From NCBI GenBank assembly GCA_027052755.1, contig JALUEN010000064.1, positions 1 to 15,614 on the forward strand: DNA of 15,614 nucleotides. Direction: 5' to 3'. The position numbers and the translations under genes were made by a program. Shown here piece after piece: positions 1-9,200 of this stretch (position 1 is its first letter; the number at the start of each line of letters is the position of its first letter). The stretch is from a bacterium (lineage in GTDB: Bacteria > DRYD01 > JALUEN01). The notes beneath the pieces were generated by a model. That model was not told the DNA's origin. It worked only from the letters and a program-made list of their open reading frames with translations, and did not search any database.

Positions 1-63
1 ACCAGGTTCGTACCAGTTGACGTTATGTATCAGCAGGTCTTCATCTTCTTTGATCCTGAGTGA
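1..63 (+). CDS. rpoB: RNA polymerase β subunit, piece before the in-frame TGA (partial at 5' end)
   Basis: Frame 1 is open from the window edge to a TGA at 61-63 and encodes 20 residues ending in F-F-D-P-E. In Bacillus subtilis and E. coli β (recalled sequences), an F-F-x-x-(K/D) stretch directly precedes R-Y-D-L-x-x-V-G-R, which ends the N-terminal half before the fork domain. Here F-F-D-P-E is followed by TGA and then, in the same frame, Y-D-I-S-L-A-G-R-Y-K-L. These residues are therefore the end of the β N-terminal half, whose remaining several hundred residues (protrusion and lobe) lie upstream of the window. The stop may be a genuine end of a split β-N polypeptide or an artefact. The gene identity is secure from continuity with the next entry; the status of the stop is not. 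Confidence 0.85.
   Translation, partial: TRFVPVDVMYQQVFIFFDPE
61..63 (+). other. In-frame TGA replacing a conserved Arg codon in rpoB
   Basis: The codon series reads GAG-TGA-TAC-GAT-ATA, giving P-E-stop-Y-D-I-S. The position is Arg in the recalled E. coli and B. subtilis sequences (R-Y-D-L). One substitution from AGA or CGA gives TGA. The ten codons between the stop and the next usable start (TTG at 94) still encode conserved β sequence ending in G-R-Y-K. An anciently split gene would not be expected to keep these as coding. Candidate explanations are a base-call or assembly error, a recent nonsense change, re-initiation, or readthrough. Confidence 0.9.
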
Positions 64-80
64 TACGATATAAGCTTAGC

Positions 81-87
81 GGGAAGG
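81..87 (+). promoter_or_regulatory. Possible internal ribosome binding site before the rpoB continuation
   Basis: GGGAAGG lies 6 nt before TTG 94 and 9 nt before ATG 97. It could support re-initiation 18 nt downstream of the TGA at 61-63. The same bases encode the conserved G-R of the β motif, so the resemblance to a Shine-Dalgarno site may be accidental. It is weaker than the AGGAGG-type sites elsewhere in the window. Confidence 0.3.
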
Positions 88-93
88 TACAAG

Positions 94-3000
94 TTGATGA
101 AGGCTTTTGACAAGAAGGTGAAATGTCCTAAGTGTGGTTACGAGGAGTATCCTAGGAGATTGAAGTGTCCAAAGTGTGGGGCTTACTTTAAGTTTGACAC
201 TGTGCTTACACCAAATGATTTCATTGATGTGGTTAAATATCACATGGCGTTCTTAGAGGGATTTGGACAGGAGGATGACCTAGATCACCTCAGCAACCGA
301 AAGCTCAGACGTGTCGGTGAACAGCTCTACAACCAGTTCAAAGCTGGTATGATAAGGCTCTCTAGGGTAGTCAGGGAGAGGTTTATGATAGCTTTCGGTA
401 ATCAGGAGAGAGTATCTGATAAAGCATCAAAGCTCATAGATAAGTTTAACCGAATTCTAGCATCATGGGAGGAGCCAGACGAGGAGACTTTAAACGAGTT
501 AAACGATCACCTAAAGATCCTAGAGGATCTAATAGATTCATTGACCTCTCTAAGGGATAGCCTTACTAGACTAGCAAGGACTAAGGAGATAAAGAAGGCA
601 GCTAGTGAGCTGAAGAACGAGACAGCAAAGATCATTGATAAGGCTAAGAAACTCAGAGATGCTTTCAACGAGATGAAGAGTACTCTCAGCGCTGGTAAGA
701 AGGTAAAGGCTGATAAAGTTAAGTCGGTTAGAGAGCTAGTTCTGAACATAATGGATATGTTAATCTCCCTCAAGGGAGATATAGATCGCAATGCCACTAT
801 AGCAAGCGCTATAGAGATAAATATATCTGAGGTATTCACTAACAGACCTGTAGTTGGAGCTATAAAGCAGTTTTTCGCTCAGCAGAGTCAGTTGTCCCAA
901 TTCCTGGATCAAACTAACCCACTTGCTGAGCTCACCCACAAGAGGAGGATATCATCGTTAGGACCTGGAGGACTTCACAAGGAGAGAGCAGGTTACGAGG
1001 TCAGGGACGTGAAGTCAACCCATTACGGTAGGATATGTCCTATAGAAACGCCAGAGGGATCTAACATAGGTCTGATAACATCTCTAGCTATACTAGCTGA
1101 TAGCAACGACTTTGACTTCCTGGTAACACCTTATTACAAGGTTGAGAACGGTAAGGTGAACTTTGATAAGGTTGATTACCTTGACGCTGATGATGAGAGC
1201 AGGTACGTCATCGTTCCTGCTGATACCGAACTAGATGAGGAAGGTAGGATAAAGGACGAGTACGTAGTGGCAAGGAAAGGTGGAGAACTTCAGATAGTGA
1301 AGAGAGAAGAGGTTGACTACATAGATGTCTCACCTAGACAGATCTTCAGCTTGTCTGCCTCCCTTATCCCGTTTATTGAAAACGATGACGCTAACAGAGC
1401 TCTGATGGGAGCTAACATGCAGAGACAAGCTGTACCACTAGTTGAGACAGAGGCTCCGTTTATAATGACCGGTATGGAGAAGATAGCAGCTGAGAACAGT
1501 GGATATCTAGTGAAAGCTAGGAGAAGCGGATACGTCAAGTACGTTGACGCTAACAAGATAATCATAACTACTGATGATGGAGACGAGGATATCTACGAGC
1601 TGATAAAGTTCACCAAATCCAACGCTGCTACTACGATACACCAGGTACCGATAGTTGACCCAGGCCAGAGGGTAGAAGCAGGTCAGGCTATAGCTTCTGG
1701 GCCATCTATGAGCGGTGATACCTTAGCTCTGGGAAGAAACGTGTTGGTAGCTTTCTTGCCGTGGGAGGGCTATAATTTTGAGGATGCTGTGGTGATCAGC
1801 GAGGAGCTAGTGAGAGATAACGTATATGACTCCATACACATTGATGACTTTGAGTGTAAAGCGACGAAAACTAAGCTAGGTGATGAGGAGATAACCAGGG
1901 AGATACCTGGTGTTCCAGAGGAGGAGCTTAGACACTTAGATGAGAAGGGAATTGTACTGCCTGGTACCTGGGTAAAGCCTGGTAACATACTAGTTGGTAA
2001 GCTAACACCGGAGGGCGAGAGTGAACTATCACCAGAGGAGAAGCTTCTCAGGGCTATTTTTGGAGATCAGGCTAAGAAGGCTAAGGATACCTCCCTTAGG
2101 GTCCCGCCAGGTCTCAGGGGTAAAGTTATGGACGTTTACGAGATAGATCCATCATCTAGCGATCCTTTCTCTGAGGACAGCAACCTCCTCAAGATGGTAA
2201 TGGTTTACATAGCTCAGTACAGACACCTTCAGGTAGGAGACAAGATGGCGGGTAGACATGGTAACAAGGGTGTTATATCTGTCGTCGTACCTGTGGAGGA
2301 CATGCCGTTCCTAGCTGATGGTACACCGATACAGATGGTATTGAACCCACTAGGTGTTCCCTCTAGGATGAACGTTGGACAGATTATGGAGACTCACCTT
2401 GGGTTAGTGTGTAAACTATTGGGGATAAGGATGGAGGTACCATCCTTCTACAAGATGACACATGAGGAGATCAGGGAATGGATGAAGAAGGCGCTGGAGA
2501 AGGAGTTAATGGACCTGATGGGGGACAATAAGCGAGCCTACTCTTCTAAAGAGCTATTACTGTTGATGATGAGAAGGTCCGGATACACAATTGAGCACGT
2601 GTTAGATCTACTAGGATTTGATAGGGAGAAGCTGATGGAGAGGTTAACTCAAGCTGGCTACGATAGACCCGAGTTAGAGAAGTACACGGATGAGGGCTTG
2701 AAGAAGTTGATCGTCTTAGATGACCTAACTGAGGATGAGCACAAGAAAGCCATCAACAAGATAATAGACAATCTGTTAGATGGTAAGTTTATCTTATATG
2801 ATGGTAAGACCGGCCAGCCTTTTAAACAGCCTGTTATCGTAGGTTACATGTACATGATGAAGCTGATCCACCTGGCGGAGGATAAGATACACGCTAGGTC
2901 AACAGGACCCTACTCACTGGTAACGCAACAGCCCCTAGGTGGAAAGGCTCAATTTGGTGGTCAGAGGTTCGGAGAGATGGAGGTATGGGCCTTGGAGGCT

Positions 3001-3267
3001 TATGGAGCCTCATATGCTCTCCAGGAGATGCTGACGATAAAATCAGATGACATTACCGGAAGATATAAGGCCTATGAGGCTATCATCAAGGATGAAAATA
3101 TTAAGCTAGTAACTATCCCAGAGTCCTTCAAAGTGTTGATCAAGGAGCTTCAAGCTCTTGGCATGAACATAGAGATCATCACTAAGGACAACAAGAAGAT
3201 TATCCCCAAGGATTACGGTGCCTTTGAGCCAGAGGAGGAAAGCCTTATACCTACTTATAGAATTTAA
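94..3267 (+). CDS. rpoB: DNA-directed RNA polymerase subunit β, portion downstream of the TGA
   Basis: This encodes most of β, from the fork domain to the C-terminal clamp region of core RNA polymerase. Numbering from TTG 94: a zinc ribbon with C11, C14, C25 and C28; fork sequence with D-D-L-D-H-L at 61-66; a helical insertion at about 105-242; the rifampicin-pocket region at about 260-295 with Q-L-S-Q-F and T-H-K-R-R-I-S; E-T-P-E-G near 318-322; active-centre lysines K717 and K725 in G-D-K-M-A-G-R-H-G-N-K-G; a second insertion of about 95 residues coded near 2455-2780; then the conserved H-A-R-S-T-G-P-Y-S and G-G-Q-R-F-G-E-M-E-V-W blocks. The C-terminus is complete, ending at TAA, with 25 nt before rpoC. 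The start is only the first possible codon after the TGA, because β homology extends upstream in frame; ATG 97 is an alternative. Identity is certain. Whether this is a separate polypeptide is unknown. Confidence 0.97.
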   Translation: MMKAFDKKVKCPKCGYEEYPRRLKCPKCGAYFKFDTVLTPNDFIDVVKYHMAFLEGFGQEDDLDHLSNRKLRRVGEQLYNQFKAGMIRLSRVVRERFMIAFGNQERVSDKASKLIDKFNRILASWEEPDEETLNELNDHLKILEDLIDSLTSLRDSLTRLARTKEIKKAASELKNETAKIIDKAKKLRDAFNEMKSTLSAGKKVKADKVKSVRELVLNIMDMLISLKGDIDRNATIASAIEINISEVFTNRPVVGAIKQFFAQQSQLSQFLDQTNPLAELTHKRRISSLGPGGLHKERAGYEVRDVKSTHYGRICPIETPEGSNIGLITSLAILADSNDFDFLVTPYYKVENGKVNFDKVDYLDADDESRYVIVPADTELDEEGRIKDEYVVARKGGELQIVKREEVDYIDVSPRQIFSLSASLIPFIENDDANRALMGANMQRQAVPLVETEAPFIMTGMEKIAAENSGYLVKARRSGYVKYVDANKIIITTDDGDEDIYELIKFTKSNAATTIHQVPIVDPGQRVEAGQAIASGPSMSGDTLALGRNVLVAFLPWEGYNFEDAVVISEELVRDNVYDSIHIDDFECKATKTKLGDEEITREIPGVPEEELRHLDEKGIVLPGTWVKPGNILVGKLTPEGESELSPEEKLLRAIFGDQAKKAKDTSLRVPPGLRGKVMDVYEIDPSSSDPFSEDSNLLKMVMVYIAQYRHLQVGDKMAGRHGNKGVISVVVPVEDMPFLADGTPIQMVLNPLGVPSRMNVGQIMETHLGLVCKLLGIRMEVPSFYKMTHEEIREWMKKALEKELMDLMGDNKRAYSSKELLLLMMRRSGYTIEHVLDLLGFDREKLMERLTQAGYDRPELEKYTDEGLKKLIVLDDLTEDEHKKAINKIIDNLLDGKFILYDGKTGQPFKQPVIVGYMYMMKLIHLAEDKIHARSTGPYSLVTQQPLGGKAQFGGQRFGEMEVWALEAYGASYALQEMLTIKSDDITGRYKAYEAIIKDENIKLVTIPESFKVLIKELQALGMNIEIITKDNKKIIPKDYGAFEPEEESLIPTYRI

Positions 3268-3272
3268 TATCC

Positions 3273-3282
3273 GGGAGGGAGG
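3273..3282 (+). promoter_or_regulatory. Ribosome binding site of rpoC
   Basis: GGGAGGGAGG ends 10 nt before the ATG at 3293. It is the only strong Shine-Dalgarno match in the 25-nt rpoB-rpoC gap. It fixes the rpoC start, whose first residues also match known β' N-termini. No promoter or terminator is seen in this gap, so rpoB and rpoC are probably one transcript. Confidence 0.8.
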
Positions 3283-3292
3283 TTGGTAAGAT

Positions 3293-6200
3293 ATGTCACT
3301 CACCTTGAATGATATAAGTGCCATAAAGATATCCCTAGCGTCCCCCGATATGATAAGGAGCTTGTCCTTCGGTGAGGTTAAGAAGCCAGAGACCGTTAAC
3401 TACAAGACGTTGAAGCCGGAAAGGGATGGTTTATTCTGTGAGAGGATCTTCGGGCCTATAAAGGATTATGAGTGTGCCTGTGGAAAATACAAGCGCTCGA
3501 AGTCCATATCTCTCTTAATGAGGACGAAACAGAAGGGCTTTAGATGTGAGAGATGTGGAGTGGAGATAACCAGGTCTAAGGTTAGGAGGGAGAGGTTAGG
3601 ACATATAGAACTAGCTGCCCCCGTAGTTCACGTTTGGTACTATAAGGGTAACCCTAGTATAATATCCTTATTCCTAAACTTACCTCAGAGCGATCTTGAG
3701 AAGGTTGTCTCTTTCCAATCCTGGATAGCTACCTCGGTAAATGAGTTCAACAGGGAGATATTACTCCAGCTATTAAAGGTGGTTTACCTCAATATTAGGG
3801 AGAACCTCAGGAAGAACTGGGAGTCTATAAAGTCTAATTTAGAAAACCTTCTAGAGGATATTGAGGAGCGTATAAAATCCTACAGTAAGTCCTCTAACGG
3901 AAAAGCTTATAAGTTCCTAGAAATAATGAGGGAGATAATCCTGAGGCTAGTTGGCAAGGATGGAAATGGATTAGTGGACTCTCTATTTGATGATATCGGT
4001 AGCAGTATTAGAAGCATAAAGGCTAGAGATATTGAGAACAGGTATAATGATTTCCACATAGATCTGGTTAACAGACTTAGGAGATTAGAGGCTAACATAC
4101 CATCTGATAGCACTTTGAAGTCAATATGGGAGAACTTTCACAGGATAGTTACTGAGACTATAAACCTGCTACTATCTATGGAGGGAACTGGTGTATCGCT
4201 TCAGAAGATAGATGAGGTTTACGTTTACTTCAGGGATCTCCTTAACTCACTAGCTTACAAGAAGGTCATAAGTGAATCTGATTACTCCCAGATGGAGAAG
4301 TTAGAAAAAGAGTACAGGGAGAAGTTGATCTCCTTGTCCCTCATACTAATGCTACCTGATTCTGAGATAAGGGAGATCTTTGGATATGAAGTAGGGGAGT
4401 ACTTGATAAACCTTAAGAGGGATATACCGCTGCTCATAGCTTTAAATAGGTTAGATTCCAGATCACTTAAAAACCTTTTGGATATCTTATTAAAGAGGGA
4501 GGATCTGGAGAGGGAGATATCTGAGCTTAAGGAGAAGCTATCAGACTTAGAGTCTAGTTTAGAAAACGCTAGCACGAACTCTGAAAAGGAGAAGCTTCTA
4601 GGAGAGATAGAGAAGGTCAGGGAGGAGCTCTCAGAAAAGTCAATAAGGTTTGAGAACTCCTGGTTTGATTTCAGGAACTTAGTAGAGAACTTGGTCTTCT
4701 CTGAAGGTAAAGGTGTGTTTAATCTATATAACTTAAGGGATTACTTAGGGATATTCTACGTGGATATCAATAACGAGGAGGAGTTTGAGGAGTATAAGAA
4801 GACCTTCGCTGAGAAACTAGCTAAGGAGTTGCTCACGTTAGCTACTATATCTAGTCAGGGCACAGCTTCCCCTTCAGGAAATAAGGTGATAAGGGAAGGG
4901 GCTCAGGAGATAGAGTTAGAGTCTCTTCCCACTGAGAAACCTAGGTCTAACTCCATAGATGAGAAGGTTCTGGAGAATTACCTAGTTAGCAGGTTCCTTG
5001 AGTTCTACAATAACTGGAACACTATTAGAGATACTATAAAAAACAAGCTCCTGAGAAAGTACTCAGCTACAATTGATAAGAGGCATCAGGAGTTCGCTAG
5101 AACTTACCTAGGGATGATAGAGAATCAGAAGATATCTATAACGGATAGGGACTATCGTGAGCTCAGTAAGATTTCCTATCTAGGTTTCGCTGAGAAGGTA
5201 GCTGTGATCCTGTATGATCTAGTTAGAAATAGGTTAAAGAGCCTAAGCGGAGTAGTAAAAGCCTTCCCACTGTTTGAGGATGCTGTATCTGAGCTGTTAG
5301 AAGATTTTGATTTCGTCGCTAGGTTAAGATATGCAGCTGATAAGGAGATGTCATCTAAAGCTTCTAAAGTTGCGGACTATTCTGAGGAGTCTCCGAAGGT
5401 AAGAGTTCTTAAGGAAGGCTATAAGAGGCTTCTGAGTTTCTCCAAGTTTGCTACTATCTCCACCTTCATGACAGGGGCGGGAGCAATTAGGATCTTACTC
5501 TCCAAGGTTGATGTTGATCAGATGTATGAGGAGCTTAGAAATAAAATAAACTATCTCCTAGAGTGGGAAGTAACTCAGAGGAGGCTCTTTAACAGGGATA
5601 TCATCTTAGGATTGCTCACTTACAAGTACTATGTTCAGAGGAGGAGGAAGTTAATAGATGAGCTGGATTCCAGTTTAAGGCCTCTCTCTGATAAAGTCTT
5701 AATGAACTACCTTGAGAGCTTAGAGAAACTGAACTTACATGATATAATAGCTAGATCACCTTGGACTTATCCGTGGGATATATCTGAGAACTACTCTGAG
5801 TTCAGAGACGCGGTAGAGGAGAAGGTAGAGGACCCAGAGCTTAGGCGAAAGGTAGTTAGATATATTAAGGAATTAGAGGATCTAGATAAGGAGTACTTAG
5901 ATCTGTTAGAGTCTTTTGAGAAATTGGGTGTCAAGGGATCGGTTATCCCCAATGATAAATATGAGCACTTATCAACGATAATCTATGATTTAACTCCTGA
6001 GTTCTCCTCACTGATGTTCCAGCTTTACCTAACATCCAACTCCTCTAAGCTGAAGCTGAAAAAGGAGATCCTCTCAAAGCTACCTCCTTTAGATGAGCTT
6101 AGGGATCTGATCTTGAAAATCGCTGTGATAACCAGGGGTACGCCTGCTAGGGTGAAGGAGCTGAAGAGGTTAATAGATGAGTACTTCAAGGCTAAGGATG

Positions 6201-9200
6201 AGGATAAGGATCTAGCTAGGGATAAGTTACGAGCCCACATGATATCAATGAAGCTTGATTCCTACCCAGAGCTTGAGGATGAGTTCCTCAACACTGAGTA
6301 CCCACTTATGTTAGCCTTCTCTGATGGTAAGGTGGAGTGGACAGATGATGAGCTAAAGCACCTGAGAGAACTGATAGATGACTTAGCTAACAATGATGAA
6401 CTTTATTGGGCGGATCTCTACGTTAAGCTTATAGAGAAGCTCTGGGAGTACGCTAGCAAGTTTATAGTTTACGAGGATGGCACTAAGAGAGACACCTTAA
6501 AAGAAGAGCTTGTCTCTGCCTGGGAGAAGCTCTTAGAGGTCGTTCCCGGAGTACTTGATCCAATCCCTGCTGAGTTCCAGATAGCTAAGACCCATAACAT
6601 AACGGCAAGAAATAAGCTGATAAAGAGACTAGAGGTTGTCTGGTCATTTAAGTTCTCAGGCGTTAAGCCCTCCTGGATGGTCCTAGAGGTTGTACCTGTA
6701 TTACCTCCTGACCTAAGACCTATAGTGCCACTTGAGGGTGGGAAGTTCGCTTCTTCTGACCTCAACGATCTTTACAGGAGGATCATCAACAGAAACCTGA
6801 GGCTCAAGAGGCTCTACGAGTTGGATGCTCCGAAGATGATTATAAACAACGAGAAGAGGATGCTCCAGGAAAGCGTGGATGCCCTCATAGATAACAGTAA
6901 GAAGGCTAAGCCTGTAGTCAGTCAGGGAAGCACTAAGCGACTCCTCAAGTCCCTCTCAGATAACCTGAGAGGAAAGCAGGGTAGGTTCAGACATAACCTG
7001 TTAGGAAAACGTGTTGACTACTCTGGTAGAGCTGTTATCGTGGTTAACCCGAAACTGAAGATGCATCAATGTGGTGTACCTAAGGAGATGGCATTAGAGC
7101 TCTTCAAGCCTTTCCTGATAAGGAAGCTTCAGGAACGAATGAGCGATATGACCATAAAACGCGCTAAGAGGATGATTGAGCAGGGAAGACCTGAGGTATG
7201 GGACCTCTTAGAGGAGGTTATCAAGAACCACCCAGTTCTACTCAACAGAGCACCTACGCTTCACAGGTTAAGTATCCAAGCGTTTGAGCCTGTTCTAGTG
7301 GATGGAAAGGCTATCCAGATACATCCTCTGGTTTGTACACCTTATAACGCTGACTTTGACGGTGATCAGATGGCTATACACGTTCCGCTAACCCCTGAAG
7401 CTCAAACTGAGAGCAGGGTGCTTATGTTATCCATACACAATATGCTTATCCCAGCTAATGGTCAACCAGCTAACTCTCCTACCCAGGATATGGTAATAGG
7501 AGCCTACTACCTCACAATAGAACTGGAACCCTTCTCAAAGGAGAAGGTGAGGAAAGCTTTCTACAGCTTTGATGAGGCTATAAGAGCCTTTGAGGAAGGT
7601 GTTGTAGACGTTCACGATTGGGTAGCGGTATCAGTTCCTAGCAGCCTTCTCGTGAGGGAGAGCATTAAGGATGAACCTAAGAAGCTTAGGACAGGAATAC
7701 TTTACACAACTATAGGTAGGATAATCTTTAACGAGGCTATAAGGAAGTACGTTGTTAAATACGATCCAAAGGTGGAGTACTTTAACTTTGAGTTTGATAA
7801 GAAGGCTCTGAAGTGGCTAGTGGCTACCCTTATATACAGGTATGGCATGGTTAAAACTGCTCCGGTACTTGATGAACTGAAGGAGTTAGGCTTCTACTGG
7901 GCTACAAAGCAGGGATTAACCATGAGTATAGCTGACCTAGTGGTACCTGAGGAGAAAGCTCAGATACTTAAGGAAGCTGAGGAAAAAATTAACGAGTATG
8001 AGAAGTACTACAAGATAGGATTGCTCTCTAGGGAGAAGCTGGATGAGCTCAAGATAGAGATCTGGCAGGAGACAACTGATAGGGTAGTGGAGGCGCTCAA
8101 GAGGTACTTCATCCAGAAAGCTAAGCTCAACCCGGTCTGGATGATGGCGAACTCAGGAGCTCGTGGTAGCATGAGCCAGGTTAAACAGCTATCCGGTATG
8201 AGGGGACTGATGGTGGATCCAACTGGTAGGATCATTCCCACACCAGTTAAGGCTTCTTTCAAGGAAGGTCTAAGCGTGATAGAGTACTTCATATCTACTC
8301 ACGGTGCTAGGAAAGGATTAGTGGACACTGCTCTGAGAACCGCTGACTCAGGTTACCTCACTAGGAGAATGGTTGACGTGCTTCAGGATATCTACGTTAA
8401 GGAGGAGGACTGTGGTACTACTGAGGGTATCGTGGTCCGTGCTCTGAAGGAGATTAATTGGGATCCAGAGGAGGCTCAGAAGATTAAGGTATCTGAGGCT
8501 CTTGGCAGGACCTTAGCAGAGGATATCACTAAGGGCAAGAAAGTTCTGGCTAAGGCTAACACCTTAGTTGACTGGAACACGAGGAAACAGCTAGAGGAGG
8601 CTGGAGTTAAGGAGGTTAGGGTTTACTCTGAAAACGAGATAATACCGTTCAGCCAGAGGATAAGGGGAAGAGTATCACTTCAGGACTTCGTTAACCCAGA
8701 AACCGGTGAGGTTATCGTTAAATCAGGTGAGCTTATAACTGTAGATAAAGCTGAGAAGATCGCTAAGTACTACGTTGAGGGTAAAGTTAGGAGTGTCCTG
8801 AAGTGTAAGTCCTTCAAGGGAGTATGTAGGAAGTGTTACGGTGAGGATCTAGCGAGAGGTAATGCTCTCATTGATCTAGGAGAAGCAGTAGGTATAATCG
8901 CAGCTCAGAGTATTGGAGAGCCTGGTACTCAGCTAACGCTACGTACCTTCCACACAGGTGGAGTAGCTATGGAGGACATCATTCAGGGTCTCCCCAAGGT
9001 TGAGTACCTATTTGAGGTTAGGAGACCGAAAACCGTAGCCCCATTCCTGCCAGAGGAATCAGTCCTCAAAGAGGTTGAGACAACAGATAAGGGTTATAAG
9101 CTGAAGTTCAAAGGTGAGATCTTCGGTGAGGATTACGAGATACTAATTCCGTTCAACCAGAAGCTTAACTTCAGGATATCAACCATAACTAGAGGTGCTA

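Noticed and set aside
61..63. UGA reassigned genome-wide to an amino acid
   Set aside because: rpoC and the namZ-like gene both appear to end normally at TGA, at the family's expected C-terminus, with a terminator or an overlapping start right after. Global reassignment is therefore unlikely; only local readthrough remains possible.
61..63. Selenocysteine at the rpoB TGA
   Set aside because: The position is Arg in other bacteria, no redox role is expected there, and I see no evident bacterial SECIS hairpin directly downstream.
507..839. Reverse-strand open frames within rpoB and rpoC (also near 4282-4575, 6469-6765, 8008-8292 and 9133-9432)
   Set aside because: They are Ser/Leu-rich mirror frames of Glu/Lys/Leu-rich coding sequence, with no recognisable family, no ribosome site, and full overlap with certain genes.
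94..3267. A normal full-length rpoB starting at 94
   Set aside because: The first residues correspond to the middle of β. The protrusion and lobe are absent, and homology continues upstream of the TGA in the same frame.
3740..6600. The large rpoC insertions as an intein or inserted mobile element
   Set aside because: No intein splice-junction residues, homing endonuclease motifs, transposase or inverted repeats are seen. Codon use matches the flanks, and a conserved β' segment lies between the two parts.
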